From assembly GCA_905221605.1 (NCBI GenBank), contig CAJNDS010000117.1, positions 159,323-223,322 on the forward strand: a DNA stretch of 64,000 nt. The letters run 5' to 3'. How positions within the stretch are numbered: the first letter of the stretch is position 1; every line of letters starts with the position of its first letter. Shown here piece after piece: positions 34,260 through 44,703 of the stretch. The notes under the pieces were generated by a model. That model saw only the letters and a list, made by a program, of their open reading frames with translations. It did no database searches and was not told where the DNA came from. Source of the DNA: Symbiodinium natans. Taxonomy: Eukaryota > Sar > Dinophyceae > Suessiales > Symbiodiniaceae. Position numbers and translations under genes: made by a program.

Positions 34260-35826
34260 CTGAACTGAATGCAAACAGTTACGTGGCATCGGCTGGACAG
34301 TTCGTTATGTCGTGTAGGCTAGGCAGTTCCGCGGGTAGATTTTAAATTAGACGATCCGCTACTTGGGCCTGGTAGGAATTGTATAAACCCAAAGCCATAC
34401 CCTTCCTCATCTTCTCAAGTCATCAGAGTGGGGGACTGCCATCGCCACGGAGCTTGCACGTCCATGCAAGATATTGCAATCAGCCTAGGAGAACTGCCGC
34501 GCAGTTTCCAGAGCGCACAGACTCCCGTGCTTCGGCTGTTCGTTCACGCTGCACACGATCTAAACTTCTAAACAGTTCTGAGCTGCGCCACTTTGCTCAC
34601 CGCTGAGGTTTAGCATCCTCCCAAGGCCTTTGGTCAGTTCGACACATGTCGGCGTACTGCCGCTCCGCCTTCTACACCATCGAGGTTTTGGGGGAGGCCC
34701 AGGGGCCCAGGGGCCCAGGGGGCGAAACCAAAGCTTTGAGCATCTTTGAGTGGATTCAGCCGCAGGTGGAGCCATCGTCGCCTGTATCGTGGTCATCAGG
34801 CACAGTGGCTTTAGTATACGGTGTGGAGTCGATTATCTGCGTCATGCTACTCAGACATTTTGCCCAACGATGCCAGGTGCTTGAGCTCTGAGTCACTGAG
34901 CATACCCTTGTAGTTCGTAGAGCTGCTCCTCCTTGAGTACCCGGTGGCCGTGGCCCCCCTGGGTTGTTAGCACCTCGTGCAATAGCATGACGTGCAAGTG
35001 GCATTGTTAGCCACTTCTTCTTCGAGTACCCGGAGCTGTTGCCTTGTTCCATTGGTCCCTGTGTTGCGCCGAGAAGCGCATGTTAGGCATGCGAGTGTTA
35101 CAAGCGAGCCTACAGTGCATGAAGTCCGGGAACGACACAGCTCCATGGAGCTGAAGCTCGTCTCTTGTAACCACTAAATTCTCTAAGTGTAGTGCGCCGA
35201 CTGTTTCACTTCGTTACGGAAAGCTTCCAAGCCATTGTATCCCTTTGGCGGGGATGCATCGCTCATACCTCCCTTGCGAGGGAACCACTGGCATGCGGCT
35301 GGCTTGAACTCCGATCCTGGCTATTTCATCCTTACGTTTGCTCTGGACAGAAGTACCATGCTGTGCTATGCTGTGCTATGGCCAGCTGTCCAGTCCCACT
35401 AGAATCTGAACACCAGTCCATGGCACAGTAGAAATCCTGCACAGATGAGAAAAGGGTGAAGCCTAATGCCAACCTCTCGCTGCAACAAGGTACTGAGTGT
35501 ACCGTCACACATTGTCACGTGGTCACGCTGTCCAGTTCCAGTGTGGAGGACCTCACATCCGTTCAGTCTGGCATGGATGGTTGTGAGCGCCTTCTGGCTG
35601 CTTGCCGCAATGCAGGCAAAGTTGGCTGAATAGCGAGCTGTTGGTCGTTGTAGCACCAAATCGACTTGCCCGGGAGGCTTCACAATTGCGCACAGCAGGT
35701 CTCACCGTTATGGCTCTGTGGTGCGGAGTGACCTAGCTTGAGCCCTCAGTCTCTCAATATTTGCTGTGCAAGAAGCATTCCGAGTCGAGCCTGCGTGGTA
35801 TCGGACACCGCAGGGTAGCCTTTGAG
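34260..35826. other. No supported gene
   Basis: Possible first exons of the hydrolase downstream should lie here, but none with the expected IDMQ motif was seen. Confidence 0.4.
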
Positions 35827-37386
35827 GTTGGCACCTCCGACGAAGGGTATGAGCTCCACCCGCGCATGCGAGCCCGAGAGGGGGAGATCGTCGTGCGAAG
35901 CCCGATGCTTCGCGTGCATGTCACAGAGACCGCAGGACGGCTGTTCTTTCATCACTACGGTTGAGGTTGACAAATGGACATTCGGCGCCTTTGCATCCAC
36001 GTGAGCCCATGCGAATATTATCGCTTTCAGTGGGGTAGCCCTAGATGAGCCTACAGATCGGATTTCTGGTCCACAGACATGCCTTTTTGGGTGCAAAGTT
36101 CGGGACCATTACGCAGGACTTCTGCGGGCTGCGAGTTCAGTGCGAGGTACCTGGAGCGCGAACTCCGGAAAAGGGGCGTGAAGCGCATCTTGTCCACCAC
36201 TCAGATGCCACGAGTACTACCTTGCCCAACAAGTACTTGGGGAACTAACTGGATATTATGTTCTTCGACCATCGCCACCCAACATGTTTCAGCCATCCTG
36301 CCGTTGTCGGACAGGGATACTTCGCCGCATGCTGTTGTCGGAAAGTCCTGAGGAATAGTCTTGGGGAGTGGGCATTTTGGGGATGCTCGGCGGGACTTTT
36401 GCGGGATTCTGGGGTGGACAATCCAAGGATACGGCTGGAATTCTGGGCAGCCGGATTCCTGCGCAATTTTTCTGGGGTTGGGCACTTGAGGGAGACTTGG
36501 CAGGACTCTCTGCTTGGGTAGGCACTCTAGGTACGTGGGCGGGATGCGGAGAATGGTTGACTTCAAATCTAACAGCCCATGCCGAGGGTCTGGAACCTTA
36601 CGACATGTAGGGGAAACATGAACCAGCATGAACCATCATGAACCACCATGAAGCATCATGAACCCCTGAGCTCTAAATCCTAAGCCCAAACGAAGCCCGA
36701 AAGCTTCTTTCTGCCTGGGCAGCCAGTCTCAGGCTCTGTGGCGTGCTGACCAACGTCTGCATCTTCGCCACCGCCTCGCAGGCATCCCTTCAACCCCTTC
36801 AGAGGTTATGGCGGGGGGGGGGGGGAGAATTTGTGCAAATGCGTGCGTTCGGCTCTTCTCTCACATAGTATCTCTACACTGTGTTTTTCCAAGTACTATG
36901 TATCATTCATTTTATGTCATATATTTTATGTTATAACGAATTTATGTATATTATATTCTGTCATGCTGTATTATGTATGTTTTTGGTGCCAAATATTTTG
37001 CAGTGACATCTTCAGACAATCCATTCTGAGCGGTTGTTGCCGTGTTCTCGCAAGTTTGGTTCAGCCAATGAGCTGCTCAGCCAATTAGCTGAGTAGCCGA
37101 TAAGCCAATTAGCTGATGAGCCAACAGGCCAACTAGCGGATCGGCCGATAAGACAATAGGTTATGAGCCAGTGAGCCAGTAAGAGCCAATACTTGTAAGC
37201 CATGAGCTTATCGGCTTGTACCGGCTTGAAGCGGCTTATAGCGGCTTATAGCGGCTTATAGCGGCTTATCATGGGCTCCGGCCATCGAAGCACGCACACG
37301 GATCGTGCTTCAGGCGCATGTAACGGGTGTGTGTGTGTGTGTGTGTGTGTGTGTTGTGTGTGTGGGCGCGCGCGTGCGCGTGTGTG

Positions 37387-37426
<40 letters not shown>

Positions 37427-37497
37427 TGGGTGCGTGGGTGCGTGGGTGCGTGGGTGCGTGGGTGCGTGGGTGCGTGGGTGCGTGGGTGGGTGGGTGG

Positions 37498-37528
<31 letters not shown>

Positions 37529-37890
37529 TGTCTGTGCAAAGTTACAACACAGTCAACCGAAAGCTTCAGCAGGCTGTGGATCGCTTCATACCCGTTTGCT
37601 TGGTTGAGGACGCCTGTCAGCCGCTGAGACATTGACAGCAGCACGTGCGCAGCGCTTTCTCGCTTGTTGCGGCCAGTTGCGTAGAGCTGAAGTGAAGAGA
37701 CGTTCTTTTGGCATGTTTGTCTTGTCATAGTTAACATTAGTAGTCCCAATAGAAGTTGTCGTCGAAGCGCCATCCCTCTTTCAACGTCTCAGGTGCTGCT
37801 TTCCAGACGGACTGGCACCAGAGTGCTCTGACCCTCATCAACGAGACCGGTCCTCGGGAAAGATCCGGGGCGCATGCTATGATGGCAGGC
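35827..37890 (+). CDS. Isochorismatase-fold hydrolase, N-terminus not found
   Basis: A cysteine-hydrolase of the isochorismatase superfamily, closest in layout to ureidoacrylate or nicotinamidase-type amidases. Exon 35827-35903 reads GTSDEGYELHPRMRAREGEI then VVRSP, ending at a GA donor. Exon 36117-36182 reads SAGCEFSARYLERELRKRGV and ends at a GC donor. Exon 36733-36781 reads LCGVLTNVCIFATASQ; the Cys of TNVC is the nucleophile and the GVLTNVC segment is the family signature. Exon from 37793 reads AAFQTDWHQSALTLINETGP, matching the C-terminal helix after the conserved Asp. All acceptors are AG^G and phases agree for the first three. The last intron (36782-37792) contains a (GT/GTGC)n tract and seems to lack an exon for the strand between TASQ and AAFQ. 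Substrate cannot be told. The N-terminal catalytic Asp exon was not found here. Confidence 0.65.
36613..36668. repeat. ATGAACCATC tandem repeat
   Basis: Five or six imperfect 11-base copies of CATGAACCANC in the intron between the second and third hydrolase exons. Confidence 0.8.
37058..37268. repeat. AGCCAAT-type and CGGCTTATAG repeats
   Basis: Degenerate direct repeats of AGCCAATTAGCTGAT/AGCCGATAAG run from about 37060 to 37190. Four copies of GCGGCTTATA follow at about 37228-37268. The same AGCCAAT/AGCCGAT unit recurs at 42.68 and 42.96 kb. Confidence 0.8.
37327..37533. repeat. GT/GTGC/GTGG microsatellite
   Basis: Consecutive blocks of GT, GTGC, GGTGCGTG and GTGG repeats, about 205 bases, inside the hydrolase's last intron. 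Confidence 0.95.
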
Positions 37891-37937
37891 CACCTTCGTT
37901 ACTACTACGACGACAACAAGTCTTATTATTACCACTT

Positions 37938-38380
37938 CTTCTTCTTCTTGTAGTAGTCGTAGTAGTCGTGGTGGTGGTAGTGGCAGTGGTGGTAGTGGTG
38001 TTGGTAGTAGTCGTAGCAGCCGTGGTCGTGGTAGTGGTGGTGGTAGTGGTAGTGGTAGTGGTAGTGGTAGTGGTCATGGTAGTGGTAGTAGTCGTCGTCG
38101 TAGTAGTAGTACTAGCACTAGCACTAGCACTAGCAACAGCACCAGCACCAGCACTAGCACTAGCACTAGCACTAGCACTAGTACTAGTACTAGTGCTAGT
38201 GCTAGGACTAGTACTAGTACTAGTACTAGTACTAGTGCTAGTAGTAGTGGTGGTAGTAGTAGTAGTAGTAGTCGAGTCGTAGTAGTAGTAGTCGTCGTAG
38301 TAGTCGTCGTAGTAGTAGTAGTAGTAGCAGTAACAGCAGTAGCAGTAGCAGTAGCAGTAGCAGTAGCAGTAGCAGAAGTC

Positions 38381-38452
<72 letters not shown>

Positions 38453-38453
38453 C

Positions 38454-38500
<47 letters not shown>

Positions 38501-38504
38501 CGTA

Positions 38505-38578
<74 letters not shown>

Positions 38579-38689
38579 CGTCGTGGGCGTGGGCGTAGGC
38601 GTAGTCGTAGTCGTAGTCGTCGTCGTCGTCGTCGTAGTAGTAGTAGTAGTAGTAGTAGGAGTAGTAGTAGTAGTAGTAGCAGCAGCAGC

Positions 38690-38775
<86 letters not shown>

Positions 38776-38776
38776 C

Positions 38777-38839
<63 letters not shown>

Positions 38840-38971
38840 TGTTGTTGTTGTTGTAGTAGTTGTAGTAGTTGTAGCAGCTGTAGTTGTAGTAGTAGTAGTA
38901 GTCGTCGTCGTCGTCGTGGTGGTCGTCGTCGTCGTAGTAGTAGTAGTAGTAGAGCTGCTGCTGCTGCTGCT
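37938..38971. repeat. 1-kb TAG/TCG/TGG trinucleotide tract
   Basis: Over 1 kb of GTA/GTC/GTG trinucleotides, with ACTAGC hexamer blocks near 38110-38240 and GTCGTG blocks near 38530-38580. The tract keeps nearly constant period three, so open frames of up to 406 codons appear on the minus strand (poly-Thr) and on the + strand (poly-Val). These are repeat artefacts. Confidence 0.95.
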
Positions 38972-41110
38972 GTGACGGTTGTTATTCTGAATGTGCATGA
39001 TGGTACAGAATTCGATACTAACACTCATGCCCAAATGGATTGCATCCTCATCAACGATAGATGGAAAATTCCTATCTCCAATATTGCACTTGTTCATGAA
39101 ACCATCTTGGATTCAGATCATGCGCTGTTAATTCCCGATGTACATGTGAAACTAGCGCACAAAAAACGGGTTAGCAGGAGCACTTGCTCACACAAATATT
39201 GAACCCCCACACAGAGTCAAAAACATGATTGCAACCTTTTCGTCGAGCAGACAATTGAGGATCAGCGACAACTCGGCAAATGGACATGCGCAAAAGCAGT
39301 TGAAGCCCTTGCTGACGTAATCTGCGAAGCAGCGGAATATGTTTTGCACCTATCCTTTTGAATCGAGGACAAACACGAAACGATTCAAGAAGATGACTTC
39401 ATCAGAGCCTGACGGCAACCAAAGAAATCCGTTTAAAAACAAGGAATGACAAAGCACAGGCGCTTCTACCAGAACTTGAAGAAATATCGCAGGATGGCTA
39501 CAAACGGGATGGTCTAAAGAAAGTGACAAAGACTTTTCAACCCAAGCGGTACAAATTCAAGGCAAGCACGGTGAAATAAGCAAAGAAAAAGATTCTCCAT
39601 CTACTGCAGTGGAGTCTTTTGTCGAGCTGCAGTGGGCCAAACCGATAGAGAATCACCTTGATCCAGCTTTCGATGCAGCCCTCTTAGACTCTTATTTAAG
39701 GAACAAACAATATGAATGATAATCTCTTAACAACGAAAACTCCAGGACCGGATGGATGTAGAGCAGACCTAGTGGAATGGCTTTCAGTTCCAAACCGAAA
39801 CTCGTTGATCTCATTGTACAACGACATGACAAACGAACAGCAGTACCCGGAGACGTTTCAAGGCGCCAGCTTAATCGCTATTTACAGAAAGGAGCTCCCA
39901 AGTGCAAAGCAACAGACCAATTGCCCAAGTGGTTTGCACATGATTAGCAGGCATGATCAGAGCTAGGCACGTGCTTGCATATGTTTCATGGATGCAAAAC
40001 ACGCAGTGTGGCTTTCGTCCCAAGAAATCAACAACGCAAGCTATCTTCATCGCAAGAAGATTATTAGACCTTGCCGAACTTGTCCTTTCTACTGGGATTG
40101 GGAAAAAGCTTTCGACAAAGTCTACCAGATTAAACACTTACAAGTTCTTCGCAGGTTAAAAGTTTCCCCAAAGATGTTTCAGTTGATCGCAAATTTGTAA
40201 ACATCCACAGTTCAGAATCAGAACACTCGGCGCTTGGAATACGAATCACAAGATTCTGGATCCGACAAGGCTGGCCCCTGTCACCATTTCTATGTACGCT
40301 ATTAACATCTGCGATGTTTACAGACATTCGATCCAAATTACACACTCCGAAGCAATAAGAATCAATTCCTGGAATAGGATGAGTTAAAGCTTTGTTCGCA
40401 GACGGCACGCTAAGTTTTGGACCCGCACGTGTACAATAAGCCAGCTCCTGCACGCTATCCAAGATGATTCTAAATACTACAACCTGACACTGAACTACGA
40501 CACATGTACCAACCTGACTCTGAAGCGTTGAATATCTGGATGGGACATTTGTCCCACGTAAGCATGAGGCCGCGCATTGAGGATCCCGACTGTCAGACAC
40601 AGAGGATAGTCACCGAGAGGTTTGTAATGGGATTGCAGATGTGAAATAAGCTTAGACCCTGTTTGGAACGAAGCTCAGAACACCGTAAAATGGAAGCTCG
40701 AGGTGATCGACCCAATTCTGAAAAGCAAGGTCCTGTACGGACTTGAATGCATAAAACTTACACACTTGACCCAGGTAAAATTGCCGCCTTTCAAATAGAA
40801 GGCCTTTGTCTGTCGTGAAAGCTTCCCCGCCACATTTATCGATCGCAAGTGCCCGAATCAGAAAGTCGGGACATCCTACAGAATGATCACCATCACTACA
40901 TTCAGAATTTGTCTCTAACATGGATGAGAAGGAAAGGCAAAGGATTCTGACACATACTGAGGACTGAATATCAAGACCCCATGAGACACTTCATGTTCGA
41001 TCCTTGTACAAGTAGACCAGACTTGAATACAGACGTCCAAGCAAACCAAGAGCATCATGGCTTCTGGAGTCATTCAAGGATGCATTTACAGTACCCTTTT
41101 TAAAGAGCAT
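38972..41110 (+). pseudogene. Degenerate LINE (non-LTR retrotransposon)
   Basis: Broken pieces in several frames, all + strand, in LINE order. The end of the endonuclease: AQMDCILINDRW and DSDHALLIPD (38972-39200). The start of the reverse transcriptase: TKTPGPDGCRADLVEWLS (39712 on). Then TQCGFRPKKSTTQAIF and DWEKAFDKVYQ (39990-40130), LKVSPKMFQLIANL, and RQGWPLSPFL (about 40260). The catalytic YADD box is replaced by FADG (about 40395), and stops and frameshifts lie throughout, so it is inactive. A C-terminal segment with HILRTEYQDPMRHFMFDP is at about 40950-41000. The upstream half of the endonuclease is missing; the trinucleotide tract abuts the break. Confidence 0.8.
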
Positions 41111-42678
41111 TGCCAACTCGTCCTGCAACATGTTCAGCCAAGACGGGGAATACTTGCCACAAAACAATGATCGTCACCGAATGTGCCTGGTGCGTTCACA
41201 TCCCACTCCCCGGCAAGCCCGTGGCTTAACATCAACCGACGTAAGGCACCCAATTATTCATCACCGAATGTTCGTTACCGGACAACGCGGCGCAGCACCG
41301 CGACCACGAGGCAAGCATATACCCGTATGATAGGTGCAAAGATACCTGGCATGCTGTACGCATTTCCGGTTCTGCCCTCCCATGATATTCTCTCTCACTT
41401 CACAGGCGAGATCAAGTTTTGTCTCACCTTCCGCAACCTTCAGATCCCTGATTCTCTCTACTTTCTGTTTCATTCCCCCTGGCTAGGTTTCTGTGCTCAG
41501 ACAACGAGTCTGCACGTAGGACAAAATGCTCGGAATGTCAATGGCGTTCTGCTGTTCTGTGATTGCTGCTGTTTTAAGAATCATCTCAGGCCACAGACGA
41601 TGCCCGGGCACAAGCGAGGCGTTGGTCTCTACTTCGGCGAGGTCACACAGGCACGAACGAAGGACGAACAAAGAATCCAAAGACTAGGGGCACAGGAAGA
41701 CTTTCCTTTTCCCCTGCCCGCCAGTGCCAGAGATGCGAGTCCCTAAGACGTGCTTCGCCTGCTCCCCAATTCTCCCTGTCAGGTCGACAAAGTGGAGGCA
41801 GCTTTGAAGGACTTGAAGTAGCCGTGGTAGTGGCCGTGGTGTGCAGAATCCATCCTAATTAACCATTCTGCGATATTCTGCACGCCGTTTGTTTCATGTG
41901 TTTCTCTTGCAACTTCAGCCGGATGTGGTCACCCATATGGGATGGGAGGTGACCTGCGTCACCCCCAATCCTCTAAGGGGCCCAGGCGATTTGACTCGAC
42001 AGCAGGCTGAGAAGCTTTTTCCTTCAGCAGATTTCTCTTGACGGCACTGCAGAGTCTGCGCTGGTTTCGGTTCACATATTGCTAGAATCATCCTATATGG
42101 TTGCTTGCACTGCAGTTGCACCTATCACTTCGCGTAGGCCAGTACGGAAAAAAGAGGCTGCAGACACTTGCATCATGGCTGTTGTGCAGCGGGTCATGTT
42201 GAGACAGCTTGCACTTCTTTGCGGGCCTGGCCCTTCCCTTCACAGGAGGCGGACATGACTGGACCATTGCGAAGTGTCTCTTCTCCTTTGTCTCCCAGCT
42301 TGACCTGCTCTGTGCTTTCTAATTATGGCCTTCGCCTGGTACCCAGCGAACTTGAGAAGTCACAGATGTGCTCACATTGAACCTAAGGCCGGGCTCCAAA
42401 GCCCGTCGAAAAAGCTATCGAAAGCCATCCGAGCTCTGAGTTCTTCTGAGTTCCTCGCAGCCCTCGATTGGGGGCAAAAAAGATTTGTGCAGCAAAGGTC
42501 TGCCGCGTGTAGTCTGTACGCATTGATTGATGTCCTTGCAGTTTGAAAAGGAAGCGCACACACATACACACACACACACACATGGGGCTTTCGCAACAAA
42601 CTTGGTTCAATCAGTTGTTGTTTTTGTTCTCATGCTTTTCATCGTGCTCGCACAGTTGGTTTCCAAACTGCGCTGCAG
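41111..42678. other. No supported gene
   Basis: Only short coding-like hints, such as VDKVEAALKDLK after CAG^G near 41781 and PDVVTHMGWEVTCVTPNPLR near 41922. They do not form a chain. A (CA)n run is at about 42560-42582. Confidence 0.4.
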
Positions 42679-43021
42679 CTAATCAGCCGATCAGCCAATC
42701 AGCCAATCAGCCACTGAGAAGGGGCCAAGGAAGGCACAGAAGCAAGGAATCACTGTAGTTCAGAAGTCAAAACTATTGGCATGCAAAAGTGGGGTTTGGG
42801 GTCAGTTGAAGGGGGCGAAAGAAGGCCAGAAGTGATACTTTGTTTCCAGGCGGTCAAGTATCGCTCTCGGCATGAAAATTTGGGGTTTGGGGTCAGTTGA
42901 AGGGGCGTAGGAAAGCCCAGAAGCAAAAAAAGCACCATTGAGACTTTGATTCCGGGCGGTCGCCGATCAGCCCATCAGCTGATTCAGCTGATTCGCTGAT
43001 CGGCTGATTGGCTGGTTGGCT
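42679..43021. repeat. Foldback-like element with internal duplication
   Basis: AATCAGCCGATCAGCCAATC repeats at 42681-42714 face their inverted counterparts at about 42960-43021 (GATCGGCTGATTGGCTGG). Between them are two direct copies of a 90-base unit, at about 42778 and 42869, each with GGGGTTTGGGGTCAGTTGAA, GGCCAGAAG/GCCCAGAAGC and GGCGGTC. Confidence 0.75.
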
Positions 43022-43779
43022 TCCGTACGGTTGGCGGCCAAAATGTCAGGCACCCTGTGATTTCTTTAGTTAGTATAAATGGTGTGAGCGATAAAACAGG
43101 CCAACGAGAATGATGGATTCAAGTTGAAACAGACTCCAGTGAGAAGGTGCTTCTAAAGGCTTAAGACTTTGTCTGACATGGTCTAGAATAGCAGCGTATC
43201 TCCCAAGAGTCAGCCATAAACAAACAAGATACAGAACTGTTAGCGTCGAGCGTTCGTGTGCTGACGGAATCATCGTAAATCGAAAGGCTTGATGCCTTGA
43301 TTCGGCGAAGAGAGAAGCAACTGCGTGTTCCTTTGCAGTACGAGTGTCCTTTCCTTTAGCTTCGGGAGCAGGTCGTCCAATGCATCCCGTGAGCATCATA
43401 TTTCCTCTGGATTTTGAGTGAAAGTTCCCGTTTTTTCGCGTGTAAGATTCTGTACAAATTTCATTCGGAGATCGTGGCTAGCATTTGGAAGGTTTTCATG
43501 CCTGTCCCACCGCTCAGCATAGTTGAAGGGTGGGGCAGGCCGCGCATTCGAAAGTGCCCTGCTCTTGTGAACATAGCGTGTTGCATGTCACAGGCTGGCA
43601 GGCACTATACAGTAGGCGAACGGAGCAGGACCAATGACAGTGTCCTTTCGTGCAACAAGTCATCGCATTTTGCACTTGAGTTGTGCAGAAGGTCATGTTA
43701 GAATCTGCAACTTCACAGGAGCCATTTCCAGTCATCAGGTGCCCTCTATTCATTCCGCTGCGGCAGGAAACTGGCGATC
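43022..43779. other. Upstream region of the E2 gene
   Basis: No exon, TATA-like box or spliced-leader relic recognised. The sequence is close to balanced in base composition. Confidence 0.4.
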
Positions 43780-44238
43780 ATGACAGCGAGGCGTATCTGT
43801 AGAGAACACATTGACATGTGTTCGTATAGCTCCGCCAACGGGTTTCATATCACAGCTGGCCCCGACGACGACGACGACCTGTACCTGTGGCACGCAACCA
43901 TGTATGGACCAGTCTCCACGCCCTACCAGGGTGGCATCTTCTGGCTTCGTATCACCTTTCCATCCTCCTATCCATTCAAACCACCGAAGGTTATGTTTAC
44001 AACGAAGATCTACCACTGCAACATCGACGCGAATGGCTCGATTTGCTTGGATATCCTTGGTGATGAATGGTCTCCGGCTCAGAGCATCAAAAGCGTCTTG
44101 CTGTCCATCCAGACTCTCTTAGAGGACCCCAATCCAGATGACGCGCTGGTGCCCGAGATCGAAAGTGTTTTCCGCAACGATCGGCAGCAATATTACGAGA
44201 CCGCAAGGGAATGGACTAAGAAGTGGGCAATGGGCTGA
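43780..44238 (+). CDS. Ubiquitin-conjugating enzyme E2, UBE2D-like
   Basis: A complete 152-residue UBC fold in one exon. E2 enzymes carry ubiquitin as a thioester and pass it to an E3-bound substrate. Visible landmarks: helix 1 (TARRICREHIDMC), WHATMYGP, SSYPFKPPKVMFTTKIYH, catalytic Cys89 in NGSICLDIL, EWSPAQSIKSVLLSIQTLL, DPNPDDALVPEI and the C-terminal helix EWTKKWAM. Layout and length fit the UBE2D/Ubc4 class. Two oddities: the usual HPN tripeptide before the catalytic Cys is HCN (residues 79-81), and five Asp in a row (29-33) replace the shorter acidic loop. The Met at 43780 is preferred because helix 1 begins directly after it. Absence of introns suggests a retroposed or anciently intronless gene. 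The frame is intact, so I treat it as functional. Confidence 0.92.
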   Translation: MTARRICREHIDMCSYSSANGFHITAGPDDDDDLYLWHATMYGPVSTPYQGGIFWLRITFPSSYPFKPPKVMFTTKIYHCNIDANGSICLDILGDEWSPAQSIKSVLLSIQTLLEDPNPDDALVPEIESVFRNDRQQYYETAREWTKKWAMG

Positions 44239-44703
44239 TTGTATGCCACCTGATTGCAGCATCTTTGAACTAGGTCCTTGGAGTCTTTTCACTCAATGGT
44301 GACTAAACATAGCTCTCGCTCCGGTCAAACAAGCAAGCACAAAGTTCACAAAAAGCCCGCACCAGGAGCTCTGTGTGCCAACAAGAGAACACTGTTGCCC
44401 ATCACATTCTAACCCAATGCGACAGATGGATGGAGCTACTCAAACATCTTGAAAGCATGCAAGGCCATTTGTTTTTTTTTGCACAGCTGGTCTCAATGCG
44501 CGTGGCTCCCGCAAAAGTGCCATACTGCTCGGCTTGCAACCTCACAGCAGCCATTCCAGCACTCGTTTCAAGTCACGATGATGGTGCGTTTGTCAAGACA
44601 TGGCTCCGTCAATGGGTTGGGACTTGCTGAATCCTTGCGGTTCGTGAATTTGAAGTTGTCTAGTCCATGGTGCCTGTAACATACCTGCTGCCCTTTTGCC
44701 GCA
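44239..44703. other. Spacer between E2 and MFS genes
   Basis: 465 bases with no supported gene, consistent with the short gaps of a co-oriented gene block. Confidence 0.5.

Noticed and set aside
37877-39097. 406-codon minus-strand frame and several poly-Val, poly-Leu and poly-Thr frames
   Set aside because: Pure trinucleotide microsatellite; no complex sequence inside.
43780-44238. E2 as a pseudogene because of HCN
   Set aside because: The frame is intact, catalytic Cys and all core segments are present; one substitution does not show loss of function.
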